64,000 nt of DNA from Triticum aestivum (Eukaryota > Streptophyta > Magnoliopsida > Poales > Poaceae). Made by a program: the position numbers and the translations under genes. The stretch covers positions 310,889,137 through 310,953,136 of the forward strand of contig NC_057802.1 of NCBI RefSeq assembly GCF_018294505.1, given 5' to 3'. The notes beneath the pieces are model-generated. The model did no database searches and was not told the origin of the DNA. It worked only from the letters and a program-made list of their open reading frames with translations. Shown here one piece after another: positions 47,548 to 61,195 of this stretch; positions within the stretch are counted from its first letter, which is position 1; each line of letters opens with the position of its first letter.

Positions 47548-50500
47548 GTCTACCACTTGCACTAGAGTCAATAATCTAGTTCACATCACTATGTGATTGT
47601 AATGAATCCAACACCCATGGGGTTTGATCATATCTCGCTTGTGAGAGAGGTTATTAGTCAACGGGTCTGAACCTTTCAGATCCGTGTGTGCTTTACAAAT
47701 CTCTATGTCATCTTGTGGATGCAGCTACCATGCTACTTGGAGCTATTCCAAATAACTGCTCTACTATACGAATCCGGTTTACTACTCAGAGTCATCCGGA
47801 TTAGCGTCAAAGTTTGCATCGACGTAACCCTTTACGACGAACTCTTTTACCACCTCCATAATCGAGAAAATTCATTAGTCCACTAGTTACTAAGGATAAG
47901 TTTGACTGCTGTCATGTGATCCATTCCTGGATCACTCTTGTACCCCTTGATTGACTCATGGCAAGGCACACTCCAGGTGCGGTACACAACATAGCATACT
48001 GTAGAGCCTACGTCTAAAGCATAGGGGACGACCTTCATCCTTTCTCTCTCTTCTGCCGTGGTCAGATCTTGAGTCTCACTCAATGCTCACACCTTATAAC
48101 ACAGCCAAGAACTCCTTTGCTGATCTTATTTGAACTCCTTCAAAATCTTGTCACGGTATGTATTCATTTGAAAGTACTATTAAGCGTTTTTTGATCTATC
48201 CTTATAGATCTCGATGCTCAATGTTCATGTAGCTTAATCCAAGTTTTCCATTGAAAAACACTTTTCAAATAACCCTATATGCTTTCCAGAAATTCTACAT
48301 CATTGCTGATCAACAATATGCCAATAACATATACTCATCAGAAATTCTATAGTGCTCCCACTCACTTCTTTGGAAATACAAGTTTCTCATAAACTTTGTA
48401 TAAACCCAAAATCTTTGATCATCTCATCAAAGCGTATATTCCAACTCCAAGATGCTTACTCCAGTCCTTAGAAGGATTCCTGGAGCTTTGCATACTTGTT
48501 AGCATCTTTTAGGATTGACAAAAACCTTCTGGTTGTATCACATACAACCTTTCCTCAAGAAAATTGTCGAGGAAACAATGTTTTGACATCCTATCTGCAA
48601 GATTTCATAAATAATGCAGTAACTGCTAATACAATTCCAACAGACTCTTAGCATCGCTACGAGTGAGAAAGTCTCACCGCAGTCAACTCCTTGAACTTGT
48701 CGAAAAACATCTTAACGACAAGTCAAGCTTTCTTAATGGTGATACTTACCATCATTGTCCGTCTTCCTTTTAAAATCCATCTGTACCCAATAGCCTTACG
48801 ACCATCAAGTAGTTCTTCCAAAGTCTATACTTTGTTTTCACACATGGATCCTCTCGGATTTTATGGCCTCGAGCCATTTGTCAGAATCCGGGCCCACCAT
48901 CGTTTCTCCATAGCTCGTAGGTTCATTGTTGTCTAGCAACATGACCTCCAAGACAGGATTACGTACCACTCTGAAATAGTACGCATCCTTGTCGACCTAC
49001 GAGGTTTGGTAGTGACTTGATCCAAATTTCATGATCACTATCATCAGCTTCCACTTCAATTGGTGTAGGCGCTACAGGAACAACTTCTTGTGCCCTGCTA
49101 CACACTGGTTGAAGTGACGGTTCAATAACCTCATCAAGTCTCCACCATCCGCCCACCCAATTCTTTTGAGAGAAACTTTTCCTCGAGAAAGGACCCGTTT
49201 CTAGAAACAATCACTTTTGCTTCCGGATCCGAAATAGGAGGTATACCCAACTGTTTTGGGTGTCCTATGAAGATGCATTTATCCGCTTTGGGTTCGAGCT
49301 TATCAGGCTAAACCCTTTTCACATAAGCGTCGCAGCCCCAAACTTTTAAGAAATGACAGCTTAGGTTTCTCTAAACCATAGTTCATACGGTGTCATCTCA
49401 ACGGAATTACGTGGTGCCCTATTTAAAGTGAATGCGGTTGTCTCTAATGCCTAACCCATAAACGATAGTGGTAATTCGATAAGAGACATCATGGTTTGCA
49501 CCACATCCAATAGGGTGCAGCTATGATGTTCGGACACACCATCACACTATGGTGTTCCAGGCGGCATTAGTTGTGAAACAATTTCCACAATGTCTTAGTT
49601 GCGTACCAAACACGTAACTCAGATATTCATCTCTATGATCATATCATAGACATTTTATCCTCTTGTCACGACGATCTTCAACTTCACTCTGAAATTACTT
49701 GAACCTTTCAATAATTCAGACTTGTGTTTCATCAAGTAAATATACTTAGAATCTACTCAAATCATCTGTGAAGTAAGAGCATAACGATATTCACTGCGTG
49801 CCTCATCACTCATTGGATTGCACACATCAAATGTATTACTTCCAACAAGTTGCTCTCTTGTTTCATCTCACTGAAAATGAGGCCTTTCAGTCATCTTGCC
49901 CATGAGGTATGATTTGCATGTCTCAAGTGATTCAAAATCAAGTGAGTCCAAACGATCCATCTGCATGGAGTTTCTTCATGCGTATAAACCAATAGACATG
50001 GTTCGCATGTCTCAAACTTTTCAAAAAACGAGTGAGTCCAAAGATCCATCAACATGGAGCTTCTTCATGCGTTTTATACCAATATGACTCAAATGGCAGT
50101 GCCACAAGTATGTGGTACTATCATTACTATCTTATATCTTTTGGCCTGAACATGTGTATCACTACGATCGAGATTCAATGAACCATTCATTTTAGGTGCA
50201 AGACCATTGAAGGTATTATTCAAATAAATAGAGTAACCATTATTCTCCTTAAATGAATAACTGTATTGCGATAAACATAATCCAATCATGTCTATGCTCA
50301 ACGCAAACACCAAATAACAATTATTTAGGTTTAACACCAATCTCGATGGTAGAGGGAGCATGCGATGCTTGATCACATCAACCTTGGAAACACTTCCAAC
50401 ACATATCGTCATCTCACCTTCAGCTAGTATCCGTTCATTCCGTAGCTTTTTATTTCGAGTTACTACCACTTAGGAACCGAACCGGTATTTAATACCCTGG

Positions 50501-52630
50501 TGCTACTAGGAGTACTAGTAAAGTACACATTATAATGTATATCCAATATACTTCTATCGGCCTTGCCAGCCTTCTCATATACCAAGTATCTAGGGTAGTT
50601 CTGCTTCAGTGACCGTTCCCCTCATTTCAGAAGCACTTAGTCTCGGGTTTGGGTTCAACCTTGGGTTTCTTCACTAGAGCAGCAACTAATTTGCTGTTTC
50701 ATGAAGTATCCCTTTCTTGCCCTTGCCCTTCTTGAAACTAGTGGTTTTACTAACCATCAAAAATTGATGCTCCTATTTGGTTTCTACTTTTGCGGTGTCG
50801 CGAATAGCTCAAGGATCATCATATCTATCCCTGATATGTTATAGTTCATCACGAAGCTCTAGTAGCTTGGTGGCAGTGACTTTGGAGAACCATCACTATC
50901 TCATCTGGAAGATTAACTCCCACTCGATTCAAGCGATTGTAGTACTCATACAATCTGAGCACATGCTCAACGATTGAGCTTTTCTCCTTAGTTTGCAGGC
51001 TTAAGAAACTTGTCAGAGGTCTCATACCTCTTGACGTGGGCACTAGCCTGAAATCCCAATTTCAGTCCTTGGAACATCTCATATGTTCTGCGATGTTTCA
51101 AAAACGTCTTTGGTGCCTCAATTCTAAACCATTTAGCATTACGCACTGAACTATCATGTAGTCATCAAAACGTGTATGTCAGATGTTCGCAACATCCACA
51201 ACCGACGCTCGAGGTTCAGCACACTGAGCGGTGCATTAAGGACATAATCCTTCTGCGCAGCAATGAGGACAATCCTCAGTTTACGGACCCAGTCCGCATA
51301 ATTGCTACTGTCAACTCTCAACTAAATTTCTCTAGGAACAAATCTAAAACAGTAGAACCAAAGCGTGAGCTACGACATAATTTGCAAAGACCTTTGACTA
51401 TGTTCATGATAATTAAGTTCATCTAATCAAATTATTTAATAAACTCCCACTCAGATAGACATCCCTCTAGTCATCTAAGTGATACATGATCCGAGTCAAC
51501 TAGGCCGTGTCCGATCATCACGTGAGACGGACTAGTCATCATCGGTGAACATCTTCATGTTGATCGTATCCACTATACGACTCATGTTCGACCTTTCGGT
51601 CTCTTGTGTTCCGAGGCCATGTCTGTACATGCTAGGCTCGTCAAGTCAACCTAAGTGTTTTGCATGTGTAAATCTGGCTTACACCCGTTGTATGCGAACG
51701 CTAGAATCTATCACACCCGATCATCACGTGGTGCTTCGAAACAGCGAACTTTCGCAATGGTGCACAGTTAGGGGGGACACTTTCTTGAAATTTTATGAGG
51801 GATCATCTTATTTATGCTACCGTCGTTCTAAGCAAATAAGATGTAAAAACATGATAAACATCACATGCAATCAAATAGTGACATGATATGGCCAATATCA
51901 TTTTGCTCCTTTTGATCTCCATCTTCGGGGCGCCATGATCATCATCGTTACCGCCATGACACCATGATCTCCATCATCGTGTCTTCATGAAGTTGTCTCG
52001 CCAACTATTACTTCTACTACTATGGCTAACGGTTAGCAATAAAGTAAAGTAATTACATGGCGTTTTCACGCTGGTCATATAAAAAATTAAGACAACTCCT
52101 ATGGCTCCTGCCGGTTGTCATACTCATCGACATGCAAGTCGTGATTCCTATTACAAGAACATGATCAATCTCATACATCACATATATCATTCATCACGTC
52201 CTTTTGTCCATATCACATCACACGGCATATGCTGCAAGAACAAGTTAGACGTCCTCTAATTGTTGTTGCAAGTTTTTACGTGGCTGCTATAGGTTTCTAG
52301 CAAGAACGTTTCTTACCTACGCCAAAACCACAACATGATATGCCAATTTCTATTTACCCTTCATAAGGACCCTTTTCATCGAATCCGATCTGACTAAAGT
52401 GGGAGAGACAGACACCCGCTAGCCACCTTATGCAACTAGTGCATGTCAGTCGGTGGAACCTGTCTCACGTAAGCGTACGTGTAAGGTCGGTCCGGGCCGC
52501 TTCATCCCACGATGCCGCCGAATCAAGATAAGACTAGTAACGACAAGTAAATTGACAAAATCAACGCCCACAACAACTTGTGTTCTACTCGTGCATAGAA
52601 ACTACGCATAGACCTAGCTCATGATGCCAC
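47548..52630 (-). pseudogene. Decayed Angela-type gag-pol interior, copy 1
   Basis: Minus-strand remnants in the right order: gag (51043-50849, SIVEHVLRLYEYYNRLNRVG), protease-integrase region (50469-50089, RLVLNLNNCYLVFALSIDMI) and a linker before reverse transcriptase (49210-48959, VPVAPTPIEVEADDSDHE). Stops and frameshifts are throughout. Copy 2 shares them. Confidence 0.8.
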
Positions 52631-54370
52631 TGTTGGGGATCGTTGGAGAAATTAAAAAAATTCTACGCATCACCAAGATCAATCTATGGAGAGACTAGCA
52701 ACGAGAGAGAGGGGAGTGCATCTTCATACCCTTGAAGATCGCGATGCGGAAGCGTTACAAGAACGCGGATGAAGGAGTCGTACTCGTAGCGATTCAGATC
52801 GCGGTTGATTCTGATCTAAGAGCCGAACAACGCCGCCTCCGCGTTCAACACACGTACAGCCCGGGGACGTCTCCTCCTTCTTGATCCAGCAAGGGGAGAG
52901 GAGAAGTTGAGGGAGAGCTCCGGCAGCACGACGGCGTGGTGGTGGAGCTTGCAGTTCTCCGGCAGGGCTTCGCCAAGCACTACTAGGAGGAGGAGGTGTT
53001 GGGGAGGGAGAGGGCTGCGCCAGGGGAAGGGGTGCGGCTCCCATGCGCCTCCCCACTATATATAGGGGTGGAGGGGGCTGGTTTCTTGCCCTCCAAGTCC
53101 ATTGGGGCGTTGGCAAAGGTGGGGGATAGAAATCCCATCATTTCCCTTCCCCACCGATTGTTATCCCCCGTTTTTAGGGATCTTGATCTTATCCCTTCGG
53201 GATATGATCTTATTCCTTCTAAGGGGGGATCTTGGTGCGCCTTGACCAGGGGTGTGGGGCCTTGCCCCCACTACCCACGTTCATGTGGGTCCCCCCATGC
53301 AGGTGGGCCCCACTCCGGAACCTTCTAGAACCTTCCCGGTACAATACCGAAAAATCCCGAACATTTTCCGGTGGCCAAAATAGGACTTCCCATATATAAA
53401 TCTTTACCTCCGGACCATTCCGGAACTCCTCGTGACGTCCGGGATCTCATCCGGGACTCCGAACAACATTCGGTAACTGCACACTAATTCCCATAACAAC
53501 TCTAGCATCACCGAACCTTAAGTGTGTAGACCCTACGGGTTCGGGAATCATGCAGACATGACCGAGACAGCTCTCTGGCCAATAACCAACAGCGGGATCT
53601 GGATACCCATGTTGGCTCCCACATGTTCCACGATGATCTCGTCGGATGAACCACGATGTCGGGGATTCAATCAATCCTGTATACAATTCCCTTTGTCAAT
53701 CGGTACGTTACTTGCCCGAGATTCGATCGTCGGTATCCCAATACCTCGTTCAATCTCGTTACCGGCAAGTCACTTTTACTCGTTCCGTAACACATCATCC
53801 CATGATCAACTCTTTGGTCACATTGAGCTCATTATGATGATGTCCTACCGAGTGGGCCCAGAGATACCTCTCCGTCACACGGAGTGACAAATCCCAGTCT
53901 CGATTCGTGCCAACCCAACAGACACTTCCGGTGATACCCGTAGTGTGCCTTTATAGCCACCCAGTTACGTTGTGACGTTTGGCACACCCAAAGCATTCCT
54001 ATGGTATCCGGGAGTTGCACAATCTCATGGTCTAAGGAAATGATACTTGACATTAGAAAAGCTTTAGCAGACGAACTACACGATCTTGTGCTATGCTTAG
54101 GATTGGGTCTTGTCCATCACATCATTCTCCTAATGATGTGATCCAGTTATCAACGACATCCAATGTCCATGGTCAGGAAACCGTAACCATCTATTGATCA
54201 ACGAGCTAGTCAACTAGAGGCTTACTAGGGACATATTGTGGTCTACGTATTCACACATGTATTACGGTCTCCGGTTAATACAATTATAGCATGAATAATA
54301 GACAATTATCATGAACAAGGAAATATAATAATAACCATTTTATTATTGCCTCTAGGGCATATTTCCAACA
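52631..54370 (-). repeat. LTR B (middle, shared LTR; appears chimeric)
   Basis: 1,740 bp. The lower-coordinate ~700 bp shares most variants with LTR C and the rest shares more with LTR A. TATA box at 53056-53064. No TSD flanks it. Confidence 0.9.
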
Positions 54371-57300
54371 GTCTACCACTTGCACTATAGTCAATAATCT
54401 AGTTCACATCACTATGTGATTGTAATGAATCCAACACCCATGGGGTTTGATCATATCTCGCTTGTGAGAGAGGTTATTAGTCAACGGGTCTGAACCTTTC
54501 AGATCCGTGTGTGCTTTACAAATCTCTATGTCATCTTGTAGATGCAGCTACCATGCGCTACTTGGAGCTATTCCAAATAACTGCTCTACTATACGAATCC
54601 GGTTTACTACTCAGAGTCATCCGGATTAGTGTCAAAGTTTGCATCGACGTAACCCTTTACGACGAACTCTTTTACCACCTCCATAATCGAGAAAATTCCT
54701 TAGTCCACTAGTTACTAAGGATAAGTTTGACCGCTGTCATGTGATCCATTCCTGGATCACTCTTGTACCCCTTGATTGACTCATGGCAAGGCACACTTCA
54801 GGTGCGGTACACAGCATAGCATACTGTAGAGCCTACGTCTAAAGCATAGGGGACGACCTTCGTCCTTTCTCTCTCTTCTGCCGTGGTCAGATCTTGAGTC
54901 TCACTCAATGCTCACACCTTATAACACAGCCAAGAACTCCTTCTTTGCTGATCTTATTTGAACTCCTTCAAAATCTTGTCACGGTATGTATTCATTTGAA
55001 AGTACTATTAAGCGTTTTTTGATCTATCCTTATAGATCTTGATGCTCAATGTTCAAGTAGCTTAATCCAGGTTTTCCATTGAAAAACACTTTTCAAATAA
55101 CCCTATATGCTTTCCAGAAATTCTACATCATTTCTGATCAACAATATGTCAACAACATATACTCATCAGAAATTCTATAGTGCTCCCACTCACTTCTTTG
55201 GAAATACAAGTTTCTCATAAACTTTGTATAAACCCAAAATCTTTGATCATCTCATCAAAGCGTATATTCCAACTCCGAGATGCTTACTCCAGTCCTTAGA
55301 AGGATTGCTGGAGCTTTGCATACTTGTTAGCATCTTTTAGGATTGACAAAAACCTTCTGGTTGTATCACATACAACCTTTCCTCAAGAAAATTGTCGAGG
55401 AAACAATGTTTTGACATCCTATCTGCAAGATTTCATAAATAATGCAGTAACTGCTAATACAATTCCAACAGACTCTTAGCATCGCTACGAGTGAGAAAGT
55501 CTCACCGCAGTCAACTCCTTGAACTTGTCGGAAAACATCTTAACGACAAGTCGAGCTTTCTTAATGGTGATACTTACCATCATTGTCCGTCTTCCTTTTA
55601 AAATCCATCTGTACCCAATAGCCTTACGACCATCAAGTAGTTCTTCCAAAGTCTATACTTTGTTTTCACACATGGATCCTCTCGGATTTTATGGCCTCGA
55701 GCCATTTGTCGGAATCCGGGCCCACCATCGTTTCTCCATAGCTCGTAGGTTCATTGTTGTCTAGCAACATGACCTCCAAGACAGGATTACGTACCACTCT
55801 GAAATAGTACGCATCCTTGTCGACCTACGAGGTTTGGTAGTGACTTGATCCGAAGTTTCATGATCACTATCATCAGCTTCCACTTCAATTGGTGTAGGCG
55901 CTACAGGAACAACTTCCTGTGCCCTGCTACACACTGGTTGAAGTGACGGTTCAATAACCTCATCAAGTCTCCACCATCCTCCCACCCAATTCTTTCGAGA
56001 GAAACTTTTCCTCGAGAAAGGACCCGTTTCTAGAAACAATCACTTTTGCTTCCGGATCCGAAATAGGAGGTATACCCAACTGTTTTGGGTGTCCTATGAA
56101 GATGCATTTATCCGCTTTGGGTTCGAGCTTATCAGGCTAAACCTTTTCACATAAGCGTCGCAGCCCCAAACTTTTAAGAAATGACAGCTTAGGTTTCTCT
56201 AAACCATAGTTCATACGGTGTCATCTCAACGGAATTACGTGGTGCCCTATTTAAAGTGAATGCGGTTGTCTCTAATGCCTAACCCATAAACGATAGTGGT
56301 AATTCGATAAGAGACATCATGGTTTGCACCACATCCAATAGGGTGCAGCTATGATGTTCGGACACACCATCACACTATGGTGTTCCAGGCGGCATTAGTT
56401 GTGAAACAATTTCCACAATGTCTTAGTTGTGTACCAAACACGTAACTCAGATATTCATCTCTATGATCATATCATAGACATTTTATCCTCTTGTCACGAC
56501 GATCTTCAACTTCACTCTGAAATTACTTGAACCTTTCAATAATTCAGACTTGTGTTTCATCAAGTAAATATACTTAGAATCTACTCAAATCATCTGTGAA
56601 GTAAGAGCATAACGATATTCACTGCGTGCCTCAGCACTCATTGGATTGCACACATCAAATGTATTACTTCCAACAAGTTGCTCTCTTGTTTCATCTCACT
56701 GAAAACGAGGCCTTTCAGTCATCTTGCCCATGTGGTATGATTTGCATGTCTCAAGTGATTCAAAATCAAGTGAGTCCAAACGATCCATCTGCATGGAGTT
56801 TCTTCATGCGTATAAACCAATAGACATGGTTCGCATGTCTCAAACTTTTCAAAAAACGAGTGAGTCCAAAGATCCATCAACATGGAGCTTCTTCATGCGT
56901 TTTATACCAATATGACTCAAATGGCAGTGCCACAAGTATGTGGTACTATCATTACTATCTTATATCTTTTGGCATGAACATGTGTATCACTACGATCGAG
57001 ATTCAATGAACCATTCATTTTAGGTGCAAGACCATTGAAGGTATTATTCAAATAAACAGAGTAACCATTATTCTCCTTAAATGAATAACCGTATTGCGAT
57101 AAACATAATCCAATCATGTCTATGCTCAACGCAAACACCAAATAACAATTATTTAGGTTTAACACCAATCTCGATGGTAGAGGGAGCATGCGATGCTTGA
57201 TCACATCAACCTTGGAAACACTTCCAACACATATCGTCATCTCACCTTCAGCTAGTCTCCGTTTATTCCGTAGCTTTTTATTTCGAGTTACTACCACTTA

Positions 57301-59456
57301 GCAACCGAACCGGTATTTAATACCCTGGTGCTACTAGGAGTACTAGTAAAGTACACATTATAATGTATATCCAATATACTTCTATCGGCCTTGCCAGCCT
57401 TCTCATCTACCAAGTATCTAGGGTAGTTCTGCTTCAGTGACCGTTCCCCTCATTTCAGAAGCACTTAGTCTCGGGTTTGGGTTCAACCTTGGGTTTCTTC
57501 ACTAGAGCAGCAACTGATTTGCCGTTTCATGAAGTATCCCTTTCTTGCCCTTGCCCTTCTTGAAACTAGTGGTTTTACTAACCATCAACAATTGATGCTC
57601 CTATTTGATTTCTACTTTTGCGGTGTCGCGAATAGCTCAAGGATCATCATATCTATCCCTGATATGTTATAGTTCATCACGAAGCTCTAGTAGCTTGGTG
57701 GCAGTGACTTTGGAGAACCATCACTATCTCATCTGGAAGATTAACTCCCACTCGATTCAAGCGATTGTAGTACTCATACAATCTGAGCACATGCTCAACG
57801 ATTGAGCTTTTCTCCTTAGTTTGCAGGCTTAAGAAACTTGTCAGAGGTCTCATACCTCTTGACGTGGGCACTAGCCTGAAATCCCAATTTCAGTCCTTGG
57901 AACATCTCATATGTTCTGCGATGTTTCAAAAACGTCTTTGGTGCCTCAATTCTAAACCATTTAGCATTACGCACTGAACTATCATGTAGTCATCAAAACG
58001 TGTATGTCAGATGTTCGCAACATCCACAACCGACGCTCGAGGTTCAGCACACTGAGCGGTGCATTAAGGACATAATCCTTCTGCGCAGCAATGAGGATAA
58101 TCCTCAGTTTACGGACCCAGTCCGCATAATTGCTACTGTCAACACTCAACTAAATTTCTCTAGGAACAAATCTAAAACAGTATAACCAAAGCGTGAGCTA
58201 CGACATAATTTGCAAAGACCTTTGACTATGTTCATGATAATTAAGTTCATCTAATCAATTATTTAATGAACTCCCACTCAGATAGACATCCCTCTAGTCA
58301 TCTAAGTGATACATGATCCGAGTCAACTAGGCCGTGTCCGATCATCACGTGAGACGGACTAGTCGTCATCGGTGAACATCTTCATGTTGATCATATCGAC
58401 TATACGACTCATGTTCGACCTTTCGGTCTCTTGTGTTCCGACGCCATGTCTGTACATGCTAGGCTCGTCAAGTCAACCTAAGTGTTTTGCATGTGTAAAT
58501 CTGGCTTACACCCGTTGTATGCGAACGTTAGAATCTATCACACCCGATCATCACGTGGTGCTTCGAAACAACGAACTTTCGCAACGGTGCACAGTTAGGG
58601 GGGACACTTTCTTGAAATTTTATGAGGGATCATCTTATTTATGCTACCGTCGTTCTAAGCAAATAAGATGTAAAACATGATAAACATCACATGCAATCAA
58701 ATAGTGACATGATATGGCCAATATCATTTTGCTCCTTTTGATCTCCATCTTCGGGGCGCCATGATCATCATCGTCACCGGCATGACACCATGATCTCCAT
58801 CATCGTGTCTTCATGAAGTTGTCTCGCCAACTATTACTTCTACTACTATGGCTAACGGTTAGCAATAAAGTAAAGTAATTACATGGCGTTTTCAACGCAG
58901 GTCATATAAAAATTAAGACAACTCCTATGGCTCCTGCCGGTTGTCATACTCATCGACATGCAAGTCGTGATTCCTATTACAAGAACATGATCAATCTCAT
59001 ACATCACATATATCATTAATCAGATCCTTTTGGCCATATCACATCACACGGCATATGCTGCAAGAACAAGTTAGACGTCCTCTAATTGTTGTTGCAAGTT
59101 TTTACGTGGCTGCTATAGGTTTCTAGCAAGAACGTTTCTTACCTACGCCAAAACCACAACATGATATGCCAATTTCTATTTACCCTTCATAAGGACCCTT
59201 TTCATCGAATCCGATCTGACTAAAGTGGGAGAGACAGACACCCGCTAGCCACCTTATGCAACTAGTGCATGCCAGTCGGTGGAACCTGTCTCACGTAAGC
59301 GTACGTGTAAGGTCGGTTCGGGCCGCTTCATCCCACGATGCCACCGAATCAAGATAAGACTAGTAACGACAAGTAAATTGACAAAATCAACGCCCACAAC
59401 AACTTGTGTTCTACTCGTGCATAGAAACTACGCATAGACCTAGCTCATGATGCCAC
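54371..59456 (-). pseudogene. Decayed Angela-type gag-pol interior, copy 2
   Basis: Nearly identical to 47548-52630, with the same broken frames (57871-57677, 57297-56917, 56039-55761). Private differences are few, for example a 3-bp insertion near 54948 and a 1-bp deletion near 58675. Confidence 0.8.
59439..59456 (-). other. Primer-site-like sequence of the three-LTR element
   Basis: The minus strand reads GTGGCATCATGAGCTAGG right after LTR C. It is a diverged form of the tRNA-Met site TGGTATCAGAGC usual in this family. The same word follows LTR B at about 52613-52630. Confidence 0.6.
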
Positions 59457-61195
59457 TGTTGGGGATCGTTGGAGAAATTAAAAAATTTCTACGCATCACC
59501 AAGATCAATCTATGGAGAGACTAGCAACGAGAGAGAGGGGAGTGCATCTTCATACCCTTGAAGACCGCGATGCGGAAGCATTACAAGAACGCGGATGAAG
59601 GAGTCATACTCGTAGCGATTCAGATCGCGGTTGATTCTGATCTAAGAGCCGAACAACGCCGCCTCCGCGTTCAACACACGTACAGCCCGGGGACGTCTCC
59701 TACTTCTTGATCCAGCAAGGGGAGAGGAGAAGTTGAGGGAGAGCTCCGGCAGCACGATGGCGTGGTGGTGGAGCTTGCAGTTCTCCGGCAGGGCTTCGCC
59801 AAGCACTACTAGGGAGGAGGAGGTGTTGGGGAGGGAGAGGGCTGCGCCAGGGGAAGGGGTGCGGCTCCCATGCGCCTGCCCACTATATATAGGGGTGGAG
59901 GGGGCTGGTTTCTTGCCCTCCAAGTCCATTGGGGCATTGGCAAAGGTGGGAGAAAGAAATCCCATCATTTCCCTTCCCCACCGATTGTTATCCCCCTTTT
60001 TTAGGGATCTTGATCTTATCCCTTCGGGATATGATCTTATTCCTTCTAAGGGGGGATCTTGGTGCGCCTTGACCAGGGGTGTGGGGCCTTGCCCCACTAC
60101 CCACGTTCATGTGGGTCCCCCCATGCAGGTGGGCCCCACTCCGGAACCTTCTAGAACCTTCCCGGTACAATACCGAAAAATCCCGAACATTTTCCGGTGG
60201 CCAAAATAGGACTTCCCGTATATAAATCTTTACCTCCGGACCATTCCGGAACTCCTCGTGACATCCGGGATCTCATACGAGACTCCAAACAACATTCGGT
60301 AACTGCACACTAATTCCCATAACAACTCTAGCATCACCGAACCTTAAGTGTGTAGACCCTACGGGTTCGGGAATCATGCAGACATGACCGAGACAGCTCT
60401 CTGGCCAATAACCAACAGCGGGATCTGGATACCCATGTTGGCTCCCACATGTTCCACGATGATCTTGTCGGATGAACCACGATGTCGGGGATTCAATCAA
60501 TCCTGTATACAATTCCCTTTGTCAATCGGTACGTTACTTGCCCGAGATTCGATCGTCGGTATCCCAATACCTCGTTCAATCTCGTTACCGGCAAGTCACT
60601 TTACTCGTTCCGTAATGCATGATCCCATGACTAACTACTTAGTCACATTGAGCTCATTATGATGATGCATTACCGAGTGGGCCCAGAGATACCTCTCCGT
60701 CACACGGAGTGACAAATCCCAGTCTCGATTCGTGCCAACCCAACAGACACTTTCGGAGATACCCGTAGTGTGCCTTTATAGCCACCCAGTTACGTTGTGA
60801 CGTTTGGCACACCCAAAGCATTCCTATGGTATCCGGGAGTTGCACAATCTCATGGTCTAAGGAAATGATACTTGACATTAGAAAAGCTTTAGCAGACGAA
60901 CTACACGATCTTGTGCTATGCTTAGGATTGGGTCTTGTCCATCACATCATTCTCCTAATGATGTGATCCCGTTATCAACGACATCCAATGTCCATGGTCA
61001 GGAAACCGTAACCATCTATTGATCAACGAGCTAGTCAACTAGAGGCTTACTAGGGACATATTGTGGTCTACGTATTCACACATGTATTACGGTCTCCGGT
61101 TAATACAATTATAGCATGAATAATAGACAATTATCATGAACAAGGAAATATAATAATAACCATTTTATTATTGCCTCTAGGGCATATTTCCAACA
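59457..61195 (-). repeat. LTR C (right; 5' LTR of the outer element)
   Basis: 1,739 bp. Its TATA box is at 59882-59890. It has a short block (about 60599-60670) with many differences from A and B. Confidence 0.92.

Larger units (their letters stand above)
45809..61195 (-). mobile_element. BARE/WIS/Angela-type copia insertion with three LTRs and two internal regions (15.4 kb)
   Basis: LTRs at 45809-47547, 52631-54370 and 59457-61195 and interiors at 47548-52630 and 54371-59456 repeat with a period of about 6,825 bp. The whole block is flanked by a perfect 5-bp TSD, CTAAT (45804-45808 and 61196-61200). No TSD is needed between the repeats. The primer-site-like word next to the LTRs (GTGGCATCATGAGC on the minus strand) gives minus orientation. 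Both interiors are decayed gag-pol with the same broken frames. Confidence 0.93.

Noticed and set aside
45809..61195. Two independent adjacent Angela insertions
   Set aside because: There is no TSD between the units, the middle LTR is shared, and the single CTAAT duplication is outside the whole block.
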